Positions 24,991-33,418 of a stretch of 64,000 nucleotides of DNA are shown here, in pieces. How positions within the stretch are numbered: the first letter of the stretch is position 1; every line of letters begins with the position of its first letter. The notes under the pieces are model-generated. The model did not search any database and had not been told where the DNA came from. It saw only the letters and a program-made list of their open reading frames with translations. This DNA comes from Pseudonocardia autotrophica. Lineage in GTDB: Bacteria; Actinomycetota; Actinomycetes; Mycobacteriales; Pseudonocardiaceae. The DNA is taken from contig NZ_AP018920.1 of NCBI RefSeq assembly GCF_003945385.1, positions 4,030,001-4,094,000 on the forward strand, in the 5' to 3' direction. The translations under genes were made by a program, and so were the position numbers.

Positions 24991-26174
24991 GACCGCACCC
25001 GCCCGAGCATCCGGTCGCTGATGATGAGCTGCTGGATCTGACTCGTCCCCTCGAAGATCGTGGTCAACCGGGCGTCGCGCCAGTAGCGCTCCACCTGGTG
25101 CTCGGTGGTGTAGCCATTGCCGCCGTGCAGCTGGATCGCCTGGGCGGTCACCTCGGCGGCCATCTCGGTGGCCAGGAGCTTGACCATGGCGGCCTCGGTC
25201 TCACAGGGCTCGCCCGCGTCCATCATCGCCGCGACCTGCCGGTAGTACGCCCGGGCCTGGTCGACCCTGGCGGCCATCGTGGCGAGGTCGAAACGCAGCG
25301 CCTGGAACTCCCCGATCGGCCGGCCGAACTGCACCCGCTGCTGCAGGTAGGCCGTGGTGTCCTCGACCGCGGCCCGGGCGACGCCCACCGCGCGGGCCGC
25401 GGTCTGCACCCGGGCCATGTTCAGTCCGCGTTCCAGCGCCGCGAAGCCCTCGCCCCGGGCGACCGGCATCCCGAACGCCTCCACCCGGGCGGACACCGGG
25501 ACCCGCACCCGGTCGAGCACGAGATCGTAGGTCGTCATCCCGTGGTAACCGATCTTGTCGATCGGGGTGGCGGTGACACCCGGTGGCAGCTCGCCCGGCT
25601 TCTTCTCCAGCAACAGCGTGCGCAGTCCGGGCTCGCCCTCGATCCGGCAGAGCACCACGATGAAGTCCGCAGCCACCGCGTTGCCGCACCACCGCTTGTG
25701 CCCGGAGACGAGGTAGTCCTCCCCGTCCCGGACCGCCGTGGTCGCCACGCCCCCGAGGTCCGAGCCGGCGTCCGGCTCGGAGAAGGCGGCCGCCCCGATC
25801 CACGCACCGCGTGCGCTGCGCGCCAACAGTTCCCGGCGGCGTTGGGGGTCACCGACGGCGGTGCCGAGCCCCTGGGCCCTGGCGATGATGCTCGCCGCGC
25901 TGAGCCAGGCGCGCGCCAGCTCCTCGGACACCAGGCAGTACTCGAACACACCGCCGCCCAGACCACCGTCCTCGGCCGGGATCATGATCCCGAACCAGCC
26001 GTGGCGGCCCATCTCACCGAGGACGTCCGCGGGGATGTCCGCGCGCTGCGGATCCAGCTCGTCGGCGACCGGCTTGAGCCGGTCGAGCGCGAACCGGCGT
26101 GCCTCGACCTGCAGCGCGGTCCGCTCCGGTGTGGACCAGGGCGCCGGCAGCGTGGGGCCCGCGAGCGCGCTCAC
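24987..26174 (-). CDS. Acyl-CoA dehydrogenase
   Basis: 395 residues from GTG 26174 (GTGA overlap with the upstream MaoC gene). FAD and substrate motifs IGAAAFSEPDAGSDLGG, YLVSGHKRWCGNA, the QFGRPIGEFQALRF loop and the C-terminal AIQLHGGNGYTTEHQVERYW with FEGTSQIQQLIISDRMLGR are clear. The catalytic base position follows the general acyl-CoA dehydrogenase layout (Glu in IFEGTSQ). It introduces an alpha-beta double bond in the acyl-CoA that the two MaoC hydratases may then hydrate. Confidence 0.92.
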   Translation of the reverse strand: MSALAGPTLPAPWSTPERTALQVEARRFALDRLKPVADELDPQRADIPADVLGEMGRHGWFGIMIPAEDGGLGGGVFEYCLVSEELARAWLSAASIIARAQGLGTAVGDPQRRRELLARSARGAWIGAAAFSEPDAGSDLGGVATTAVRDGEDYLVSGHKRWCGNAVAADFIVVLCRIEGEPGLRTLLLEKKPGELPPGVTATPIDKIGYHGMTTYDLVLDRVRVPVSARVEAFGMPVARGEGFAALERGLNMARVQTAARAVGVARAAVEDTTAYLQQRVQFGRPIGEFQALRFDLATMAARVDQARAYYRQVAAMMDAGEPCETEAAMVKLLATEMAAEVTAQAIQLHGGNGYTTEHQVERYWRDARLTTIFEGTSQIQQLIISDRMLGRVRS

Positions 26175-26680
26175 CGGGGGCCTCGCTTCGCGACGAGATT
26201 GCTCCGGACGTAGCTGCACACGGTCTCTCCCCGCTGGTTGCGGCCGGTCGTGCGCCACGTGACGATCCCGGTGTCGGGGCGGCTACGGGAGCCGCGCACC
26301 GCGAGGACCTCGGACGTGGCGGTGAGGGTGTCGCCGGGATGGACCGGCATCGGGAACGCGCACTCCTCGATACCGAGGAAGGGTCCGCCGCTCTCGCTGA
26401 GATCCTCGACCGACAGTCCGATCACGGTGCACAGCACGAGCATCGGGTTGACGACGACGTCGGTGTGGCCGTGCGCGCGGGCGTAGTCGGCGTCGAGGTG
26501 CATCGGGTTCCAGTTGCACAGGGCGGTGCTGAACACGGAGTTGTCCGCGGCGGAGAGCGTGCGCCCCCAGTGGTGGGCGAACGTCTCCCCCGGCTCGAAC
26601 TTCTCCAGGTACGCACCGCGCTGACGGATCGGGAAGTCGGCGAGGACGGGATCCGTCCGCTCGCCGGTACTGCTGCTCAT
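26171..26680 (-). CDS. MaoC-family dehydratase
   Basis: 169 residues. ERFxPGETF-like EKFEPGETFAHHWGRTLSAA, then the hydratase motif NWNPMHLDADYARAHGHTDV and VVNPMLVLCTVIGLSVEDL are typical of R-specific enoyl-CoA hydratases. The stop overlaps the dehydrogenase GTG, and the ATG overlaps the MmgE/PrpD stop. The two MaoC proteins in this chain differ clearly in sequence and may either form a hetero-complex or act on successive intermediates. Confidence 0.88.
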   Translation of the reverse strand: MSSSTGERTDPVLADFPIRQRGAYLEKFEPGETFAHHWGRTLSAADNSVFSTALCNWNPMHLDADYARAHGHTDVVVNPMLVLCTVIGLSVEDLSESGGPFLGIEECAFPMPVHPGDTLTATSEVLAVRGSRSRPDTGIVTWRTTGRNQRGETVCSYVRSNLVAKRGPR

Positions 26681-28011
26681 GGGCTCACCTCGGGAAGATC
26701 GGGGAGGACGGGGGCGTCGGGGAGGTCGCGCAGGGCCGCGATGAGCCGGTCCGCCGCCGGCACGAGCGCGCGGGTCTTCTCCTCGATGCGGGGGCGCATC
26801 TGTTCGGGAGCGTGGCTCCAGGGGCGGTCGGCGGCATCGGACTCGGCGCTGAGCACGCGACCGTCGTCGAGCACGATCCGCAGCACGGTCGAGGTCCGCG
26901 CGATCCGGTCGTCGTACTCGAGGCGGACACGAGCACCGAGCCCGCCGGTCGCCCGCACCCGTTCGTCGGTGAACGACGACGGCGTGATCCGGCCGTCCAG
27001 CAGGGCGACGGCGGTGGTGTGGGCGAGGCTGAACTTACCCTCCAGCCCGGTGGCGGGCGCGGCGATCGCGCACACGTCGCGCAGCACGGGCGGCACCGTC
27101 AGCGTGACCTCCCGGACCCCGGCCGGGTCCAGCGCCGGGTGCAGCTCCAGCGCGCACCGGATCGCGGCGTGCGTGCCGAAGCAGGAGGGATAGAGCTTGG
27201 GCAGCACGTCGAGGACGTGCCACGGCTCGCCGAACGGTGTCAGCGCGGCTCCGAGGTCCGAGGCCGAGGAGGACGCCGCGACGAAGCCCTGGTCACCGAA
27301 GAGTGCGTCCCGGCCGACGGTCATGCCACGCACCGCCAGCCGGGCGGCCCGCAGCCCGGCCTCGGCGGCCCGGCCCGCGTGGTAGGCCTTGCCCATCGAC
27401 CCGAACATCGCCTTGACCCCGGCGGCGTCGGTCGCGGCGAGGCCGAGCGCGGCCGCCGTCGTCTCCTCGTCCGCTCCGAGCAGATGTGCCGCGGCCGCTG
27501 CGGCACCGATGGTGCCCGCGGTCCCGGTGGTGTGGAAACCCCGGTCGTAGTGCGATGGCCAGAGCACCAGACCCAACCGCTCCTGCGTCTCGTACCCGGC
27601 GACGTAGGCGGTGACCAGATCCCGGCCGGTGACCTCGCGCCCGGCCACCGCGGCGGCGGACCAGAGCGCGGGCACCAGCGGTGCCGAGGGGTGCAGCCCG
27701 GATCCGGGGGCGTAGTCGTCGAAGTCGAGGACGTGCGCTGCGGACCCGTTGACCAGTGCGGCCGTCTGCGGGTCGGTGCGCCCGCCGCCCCACAACGCGG
27801 CGTCACCGGCCCCGGCGAACTCCTCACGGATCAACCGGACCACCGGCTCGTCCCGCCCCGCCAGTGCCACGCCGAGCGTGTCCAGCAGGCACAGCCCGAC
27901 GATCGTCACGGCGTCGCGTGGCAGGTCGGCGAACCGCAGGCCCGCCGCCTCGGCAGCGAGCAGGCGCACCGTGGGCGGGTCGCCCATCCGTCCTGCCGTG
28001 TCGGCGATCAT
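26677..28011 (-). CDS. MmgE/PrpD family protein
   Basis: 444 residues. NGSAAHVLDFDDYAPGSGLH, the TTGTAGTIGAAAAAAHLLG helix and KLYPSCFGTHAAI are the MmgE/PrpD signatures. The family includes 2-methylcitrate dehydratase, cis-aconitate decarboxylase and several dehydratases of unknown substrate. As first gene of a chain with two MaoC hydratases, a dehydrogenase and a malyl-CoA-type lyase, it probably handles a branched dicarboxylic acid. Methylcitrate synthase and PrpB are absent, so a normal methylcitrate cycle is not encoded here. Confidence 0.88.
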   Translation of the reverse strand: MIADTAGRMGDPPTVRLLAAEAAGLRFADLPRDAVTIVGLCLLDTLGVALAGRDEPVVRLIREEFAGAGDAALWGGGRTDPQTAALVNGSAAHVLDFDDYAPGSGLHPSAPLVPALWSAAAVAGREVTGRDLVTAYVAGYETQERLGLVLWPSHYDRGFHTTGTAGTIGAAAAAAHLLGADEETTAAALGLAATDAAGVKAMFGSMGKAYHAGRAAEAGLRAARLAVRGMTVGRDALFGDQGFVAASSSASDLGAALTPFGEPWHVLDVLPKLYPSCFGTHAAIRCALELHPALDPAGVREVTLTVPPVLRDVCAIAAPATGLEGKFSLAHTTAVALLDGRITPSSFTDERVRATGGLGARVRLEYDDRIARTSTVLRIVLDDGRVLSAESDAADRPWSHAPEQMRPRIEEKTRALVPAADRLIAALRDLPDAPVLPDLPEVSP

Positions 28012-28110
28012 CGACGACGCTCCCCTCTGTCCCGGTCAGTCAACGTGAGGGTCCGGGCGGGAACGAGCGCCTGCGGTCGCGGCGGACCGGGACGAATGTC
28101 GCGGCTCGCG

Positions 28111-29298
28111 TCAGTCCCCGCCGAGTGCCGCGGGTACCCGGACACGGACCCGGGTCCCGACGCCGTCGGGGCCCGGTTCGAACGTCAGTGTGGCGCCGTG
28201 CCGGGTGGCGCGCTCCCGCATGGTCTGCATGCCGAAGTGCGCCCGGACCCCCGAGGGCTCCCCCAGCCCGACGCCGTCGTCGATCACCTCGACGACGAGA
28301 TCGGCACCCGCGGCGGACACCTCGACCACGGCCGTCCGCGCCCTGGCGTGCTTGGCGACGTTGTTCAGACCCTCCTGGACCAGCCGGAAGAGGTCCTCCT
28401 CGACGGCCGGATCCAGGTGCAGGACCTCGGGGGCGAACAGCTCGACCGACACGCCGGTCGTGCGGGCGCACGATTCGGCCAGCGCGTCGAGAGCGCAGAG
28501 CAGTCCGCGCTCGCGCAGTTCCCGGGGGCGTCGCTGCTCGATCAGCGAACGCATCTCCCCCAGTGCCTCCTGGGCCAGCTCGCGGAGCTCCGCCAGGCCG
28601 GAGACCAGTGCCTCCCGGTCGACCGGCTCGTCGGTGCGGTCGAGACGCAGTTGCAATCCACGGGCCTGCAGGGTGAGGGAGAACAGCGCCTGGTTCACCG
28701 AATCGTGCAGGTCCCGGGCCAGCCGTTGCCGCTCGCCCTCCGCGGCCCGGAGCTGGAGCTGGGCCGACATCCGCGCGTTGTCCACCGCGATCGCCGCATG
28801 ATCGGCCATGACCTCGAGGAACTGCACGTCCTCCGGCGTCGGACCGCTGCGGTCGGGGCTGAAGCCGGTCATCACCCCGATCGCGGTTCCCCGCACGATC
28901 AGCGGGACGGCGATGAAGGTGTCCCAGTCGTTGTCGGCCACGATGTTCTGGGTGGGCGCCCAGCGCGGATCACCGAGGACCCGGGCCTTCGACCCGGCGG
29001 CGATCACGGTCCGCCGGGCCCGGTAGGCGTCCAGCGTCGCCATCGGGGCTCCGTTGCGGCGGGCCTCTTCGACGCGCGCCGGATAGTCGGCGGGGAGCCC
29101 GGAGCGGCCGACGTGGCGCAGTGACTCGTCGACCGGGTCGACGAGGATGATCGCGCAGGTCGGGAGCCCGGTGACCGCGCGGACCTCGGAGGCCAGCAGG
29201 TCCAGGACGGTCGACAGGTCGGACTCGCGGGCGATCACCGAAGCCGCCTCGGCGAACGCGGCCGTTCGGCGGCCCTGGTCGGCCGTGTGCGACGTCAT
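28111..29298 (-). CDS. GAF-domain sensor histidine kinase
   Basis: 395 residues, no membrane segment. A GAF domain (about residues 20-175, including PTCAIILVDPVDESLRHVG and FIAVPLIVRGTAIGVMTGF) is followed by HisKA_3 with the phosphorylated His in ARDLHDSVNQALFSLTLQAR. The ATPase domain has VQEGLNNVAKHARART and DDGVGL. It is a NarX/DevS-type cytosolic sensor. Its partner is probably the LuxR-type regulator at 21887. It lies 99 bp upstream of the MmgE/PrpD chain on the same strand, so it may sense a pathway substrate. Confidence 0.9.
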   Translation of the reverse strand: MTSHTADQGRRTAAFAEAASVIARESDLSTVLDLLASEVRAVTGLPTCAIILVDPVDESLRHVGRSGLPADYPARVEEARRNGAPMATLDAYRARRTVIAAGSKARVLGDPRWAPTQNIVADNDWDTFIAVPLIVRGTAIGVMTGFSPDRSGPTPEDVQFLEVMADHAAIAVDNARMSAQLQLRAAEGERQRLARDLHDSVNQALFSLTLQARGLQLRLDRTDEPVDREALVSGLAELRELAQEALGEMRSLIEQRRPRELRERGLLCALDALAESCARTTGVSVELFAPEVLHLDPAVEEDLFRLVQEGLNNVAKHARARTAVVEVSAAGADLVVEVIDDGVGLGEPSGVRAHFGMQTMRERATRHGATLTFEPGPDGVGTRVRVRVPAALGGD

Positions 29299-29339
29299 CG
29301 TGGCCCGCTCCGGGGGTCGGTGGACCCGACGACCGTAGA

Positions 29340-29371
29340 CCGCCGGGCCTCGTGTCCACGAGCCCCGGCGG
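29340..29371 (-). terminator. Strong hairpin after the MHS transporter gene
   Basis: Near-perfect 15-bp inverted repeat CCGCCGGGCCTCGTG ... CACGAGCCCCGGCGG (one mismatch), 9 bp after the transporter stop. The innermost pairs must open to make a loop. It probably ends the transporter transcript before the kinase gene. No U-tract. Confidence 0.6.
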
Positions 29372-29379
29372 CCCGGCGG

Positions 29380-30729
29380 TCAGCGGGTGGTCTCCTCGAC
29401 GGCGGCGGGAGCCGGCTTCTCCCCGACCTCGGTGAGGTCGACGTGATCGGTCCGCGGCATGGCCAGGGCGCAGCCGAGGGACACCAGCATGCCCACCAGA
29501 AGCAGGCCGATCACCCACACCGGGCTCAGCCCGGCGCCGATGAGCAGCGTCGCGAACAGCGGTCCGAAGCCACCGATCAGGGACGCCACCTGGTACGCCA
29601 TGGACACCCCGGTGTAGCGCATCGAGCTCGGGAACAGCTCCGAATACAGCGCGGCGAGCGGGGCATAGCACAGCGAGTGGAACAGGAACACCAGGCAGAA
29701 GCTCGTCAGGATCAGCCCGTAGTCCCCCGAGTTGAGGAACGGCCAGATCAGCAGGCAGTTCAGGGTCTGCAGGCCGATGCCGGTCAGCAGCACGCGGCGC
29801 CGGCCGAATCGATCCGTGAGCAGTCCGGCCAGCGGGATGGCCACGAACGACACCGCGACGCCGATCATCGAGGCGTTGATCATCGCCGACTGGGTCTGCC
29901 CGAGGTCGCTCACGCCGTAGGACACGAAGAAGCTGATCATGACCTGCTGCAGCATGAACGCGCCGACGAACACACCGGCAGCGAGCATGACGGTCCCCGG
30001 GTAGCGGGTGAGCAGCGCCGTGATCGGCAGCTCCCGCCGCTCGGTGGGAGCCTCGGCCTGCAGCGTCTTCATGACGGGGGTCTCGTCGACCTTGAGCCGC
30101 ATGTAGAACGCGAGCGCGAACAGCACCACGGTCACCCAGAACGGCACCCGCCAGCCCCAGGTCATGAACCCGTCGCCGGAGAGCGGAACCATGATCGCGT
30201 AGGCCACGAAGCCGAGCAGCACACCGGCCGAGGCCCCGGTCATCGTCGCGCTCCCCATCAGACCGCGCCTGCGGGCCGAGCTGTGTTCGGTGGTGAGCAC
30301 CACCGAACCGCCCCACTCGCCCCCGACCGAGATGCCCTGCAGCAGCCGCAGCAGCACCAGGAGAACCGGTGCGGCCACACCGATCTGCGCCGTGGTCGGC
30401 AGGCAGCCGATCAGGAAGGTGGCCACCGCCATCAGGACGATGGTGGCGATCAGAGTGCTCTTGCGGCCCACCCGGTCGCCGAAGTGACCGAAGACGACCG
30501 CGCCGATCGGGCGGGCCGCATACCCGATCGCCAGCGTCGCGAAGGACAGCGTGAGCCCGACCGACGGGCTCACCCCCGAGAAGAACAGCGGGGCGAGCAC
30601 CAGGGCCGAGGCCGTCGAGTAGATGCTGAAGTCGTAGAACTCGATCGTCGCGCCGAGGAAGCTCGACACCCACACCTTGCGGGCCTGCGCGGGCGAGCCG
30701 CCGACCGCCCGCACGTCGTTACCGTCCAT
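29380..30729 (-). CDS. MFS transporter, metabolite:H+ symporter (MHS) type
   Basis: 449 residues with 12 hydrophobic segments. GATIEFYDFSIYSTASALVL, GHFGDRVGRKSTLIATIVLM and LRLLQGISVGGEWGG are strong MHS-family signatures shared with ProP, ShiA and KgtP. It probably imports an organic acid by proton symport, which suits the acid-degrading chain downstream and the oxidation cluster upstream. It is followed by a strong hairpin, so the neighbouring kinase is likely transcribed separately. Confidence 0.9.
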   Translation of the reverse strand: MDGNDVRAVGGSPAQARKVWVSSFLGATIEFYDFSIYSTASALVLAPLFFSGVSPSVGLTLSFATLAIGYAARPIGAVVFGHFGDRVGRKSTLIATIVLMAVATFLIGCLPTTAQIGVAAPVLLVLLRLLQGISVGGEWGGSVVLTTEHSSARRRGLMGSATMTGASAGVLLGFVAYAIMVPLSGDGFMTWGWRVPFWVTVVLFALAFYMRLKVDETPVMKTLQAEAPTERRELPITALLTRYPGTVMLAAGVFVGAFMLQQVMISFFVSYGVSDLGQTQSAMINASMIGVAVSFVAIPLAGLLTDRFGRRRVLLTGIGLQTLNCLLIWPFLNSGDYGLILTSFCLVFLFHSLCYAPLAALYSELFPSSMRYTGVSMAYQVASLIGGFGPLFATLLIGAGLSPVWVIGLLLVGMLVSLGCALAMPRTDHVDLTEVGEKPAPAAVEETTR

Positions 30730-30857
30730 GCCGTTCTCCTTTGAAGGCGGGCTCCGGGAAAGCCATCGGTTTCAGGGGGACCGTGGGTCCCGGTGGACCA
30801 CGGTTCGGGACGAGATCGGGGCGGAGGAGCCCCGGCGGGGCGTCCGTCGCACAGCGG

Positions 30858-32690
30858 CTACCGGGGCGTCCCGGTCATGCCCGGCATCGAGCCCTCGGCC
30901 CGCCATCGGGCCAGCAGGTCGTAGTAGGCGAGTGCGCCGTCGCCGTAGCGGGCGCCGGAGAACAGGTCCTCACCGGACCGGGCGTTGCCCTCGCCGTTGT
31001 AGTAGCCCGGGGTGCACTCGGCGAGGAACGCGTAGGTCGCCTCGTTGCGGGCCGAGCCGACGATCTCCGCGACGTAGTCGTCGACGGCGGACGGCTCCGG
31101 TTCCACCGAGACCAGTCCCTGCTCCCGGCTCCGGGCGATGACGTACGCGACGTGCTCGGCGAGCTCGTCGAGCAGGTGGACGGCGTTGACCGCCATCGCG
31201 GTCTGCACGTTCCCGCCTACGAAGAACAGGTTCGGGAACCCGTCGGTGGCCACGCCGTGCAGCGTGCGGACCTGATCGCGCCAGTGCTCCGACAGTGCGA
31301 CGCCGCGCGCGGTGATGTCGAAACCGGCGAGCCGGGTGTAGGGGATGGCGGCCTCGAAACCCGTCGCGAAGATCAGGCAGTCGACCTCGTACTCGTCCGT
31401 CCCCACCCGGACCGCGGTCTCGGTGAAGCCCGAGACCCCCTGACCGGCGGTGTCGACGAGCCTGACGTTGTCCCGGTTGAACGCGGGCAGGTAGTCGTCA
31501 TGGAAGCAGGGCCGCTTGCACCACCAGCGGTACCAGGGGGTGAGCGCGTCGGCGGTGGCCGGATCGGTGACCAGCTCGTGTATCCGGTCCCGGAAGCCGT
31601 TCATCACCCGGTAGTCGTTGATCTCTGCGAAGCGCTGCAGCTCCGCGGCCGTCGGGGTGCGCCCGAGCCTGCGGGCCAGGTCGTCGGCGGTCTCCGGGAT
31701 CAGTACGTCGAGGGTGGCCGTCCAGCCGTCGCCGACCGGGTCGTCCTCGGGCCGCAGGCCGTGCAGGTAGGACTGGAAGTTCTCCCGCCGGGCCTTCTGC
31801 CAGCCCGGCCGGGAGGTGTCGGCCCAGTCCGCCGGGGTCTCACACTGGCCGCGCACGCCCACCGTGGACGGGGTGCGCTGGAAGACCACCAGTTCCTTCG
31901 CCCACTTCGCGACCTCCGGCACGATCTGGATCGCCGTGGCCCCGGTGCCGATGATGCCGACGCGCTTGTCCCGCAGCTTCGTCAGGTCCGGTTGCGCGGC
32001 GTCCCCGCCGGTGTAGGCGTAGTCCCACCGGCTGGAGTGGAAGGTGTGCGGCGCGAACCGGTCGATGCCGGGCAGGTTCGGCAGCTTCGGCAGGCTCTGC
32101 CGCCCGCAGGCCAGCACCAGGTGGTCCGCGGTCAGCTCGTCGCCGCGGTCGGTGGTGAGCAACCAGCGGTCCTCCCGCCGGTCCGCTCCGGTGATCGTCG
32201 TCTGGAACAGGGCCTTGTCGTAGAGGCCGTACGCCTTCCCGATCCGCTGGCTGTGCTCCAGGATCTCCGGCGCGTAGGAGTAGCGGTGCCGGGGGGCGTA
32301 GTCGAGCTCCTCGAGCAGCGGCAGGTAGATGTGCGCCTCGAGATCGCACATGGCCCCGGGATAACGGTTCCAGTACCAGGTGCCGCCGAAGTCGCCGCCG
32401 ATCTCGATGATCCGGACGTCGGTGACGCCGGCGTCGCGCAGCCGGGCGCCCATCAGCAGACCACCGAAACCGCCACCGGCGACGATCACCGTCGTGTGGT
32501 CGCGGATCGGCTCCCGCCGGAAGTCCGGGTCCGCCCACGGGTCCCTGCCGTAGGCGGCGAACTTCCCGCCCGTGCCGACGTACTGGCCCTGTCCCTCGGG
32601 CCGGATGCGCTTGTCGCGCTCCGCGTCGTAGCGGCGCTTGAGTGCGTCCGGATCGAAGTCGAGCTGCCCGACAAGCGCGTCGTGCGACAT
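30858..32690 (-). CDS. Flavin-containing Baeyer-Villiger-type monooxygenase
   Basis: 610 residues from ATG 32690; the frame continues upstream but without coding character. The first Rossmann motif is VIVAGGGFGGLLMGARL, followed by GGDFGGTWYWNRYPGAMCD, the BVMO fingerprint region FAPHTFHSSRWDY (the usual Gly is Pro here) and the second motif IIGTGATAIQ. It should convert a ketone to an ester or lactone with NADPH and O2. It shares its strand with the P450/dehydrogenase genes but is separated from them by a decayed plus-strand gene. Confidence 0.9.
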   Translation of the reverse strand: MSHDALVGQLDFDPDALKRRYDAERDKRIRPEGQGQYVGTGGKFAAYGRDPWADPDFRREPIRDHTTVIVAGGGFGGLLMGARLRDAGVTDVRIIEIGGDFGGTWYWNRYPGAMCDLEAHIYLPLLEELDYAPRHRYSYAPEILEHSQRIGKAYGLYDKALFQTTITGADRREDRWLLTTDRGDELTADHLVLACGRQSLPKLPNLPGIDRFAPHTFHSSRWDYAYTGGDAAQPDLTKLRDKRVGIIGTGATAIQIVPEVAKWAKELVVFQRTPSTVGVRGQCETPADWADTSRPGWQKARRENFQSYLHGLRPEDDPVGDGWTATLDVLIPETADDLARRLGRTPTAAELQRFAEINDYRVMNGFRDRIHELVTDPATADALTPWYRWWCKRPCFHDDYLPAFNRDNVRLVDTAGQGVSGFTETAVRVGTDEYEVDCLIFATGFEAAIPYTRLAGFDITARGVALSEHWRDQVRTLHGVATDGFPNLFFVGGNVQTAMAVNAVHLLDELAEHVAYVIARSREQGLVSVEPEPSAVDDYVAEIVGSARNEATYAFLAECTPGYYNGEGNARSGEDLFSGARYGDGALAYYDLLARWRAEGSMPGMTGTPR

Positions 32691-32906
32691 CGTTGTTCCT
32701 CTCGCCGTGCGGGTCGGGTGCCGCCCCACGTGCGGCGCCGCACCCGTGCCGCCAGTCAAGCGAGGGCCGCCGCACGGGCGTAGCGACCGCGGTCGCGACC
32801 GACCGAGACATGCGTCGCGCCGCGACACGGCCGGCGGCTCTCCCGCGCCGGGCCCGGCCCGCTGTCCGTTCGCCGGATACGTGTCCCCTTCCCGATCGGA
32901 GCGACG

Positions 32907-33374
32907 ATGACCGTCCCCCGCAGCGCCCGCCTCCTGCTCTCCCGGGCCGATCTGGACTTCCAGCTCCACGACTGGCTGGACGTGCAGGCGCTGACCGTCC
33001 GCGAGGCCGTCTCGGCGGTCGGCGAGGCCCTCGGCTACCTGGTCGGCGCCGAGAACCGCGGCCTGCCCCTCTACTGTGGACTCCTGATCGACGACGAGCG
33101 CACAGCCCCCGACCCCGGGCAGCGAGCACACGCGGCGCTGCTGCTCGACGTCCCCACCCCGATCGCGAAGAGCAGGCCCTCGCAGTGGTGCCCGGCGGCG
33201 AACGACCTCGCCATCCAGATCCACGGCGGCTACGGCTACACCCGCGAGTACGACGTCGAGCAGCACTACCGGGACAACCGGCTCAACCCGATCCACGAGG
33301 GAACCCACGGCCTGGTTCGGACTGCTGGAGAGCCTGGACCGGGCCACACCGGACTTCGATCCCGCCGGGTTCTG
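32907..33374 (+). pseudogene. Acyl-CoA dehydrogenase remnant with several internal deletions
   Basis: The open frame runs from ATG 32907 to 33434, but only the stretch to about 33320 has family character. LLLSRADLDFQLHDWLDVQA is the N-terminus of a large (about 600-residue) acyl-CoA dehydrogenase, GYLVGAENRGL is from its middle, and IAKSRPSQWCPAANDLAIQI, GGYGYTREYDVEQHYRDNRL and NPIHEGTHG are from its C-terminal domain. Roughly 400 residues are gone, all in frame. After HEGTHG the frame seems shifted; another frame ends at 33374. Not expected to make an enzyme. Confidence 0.75.
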
Positions 33375-33379
33375 AGGCA

Positions 33380-33413
33380 CCCGGGAGCGGAGGCGGCGGC
33401 CTCCGCTCCCGGG
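33380..33413. terminator. Perfect bidirectional hairpin
   Basis: Perfect 15-bp inverted repeat CCCGGGAGCGGAGGC ... GCCTCCGCTCCCGGG with a 4-nt loop, lying between the end of the acyl-CoA dehydrogenase remnant and the stop of the convergent aldehyde dehydrogenase. It would end transcription from either side. It probably terminates the P450/ALDH operon. Confidence 0.75.
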
Positions 33414-33418
33414 GCCGC

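Noticed and set aside
26677..28011. Methylcitrate cycle operon
   Set aside because: MmgE/PrpD is present but methylcitrate synthase and methylisocitrate lyase are not; the neighbours are MaoC, dehydrogenase and malyl-CoA-type lyase.
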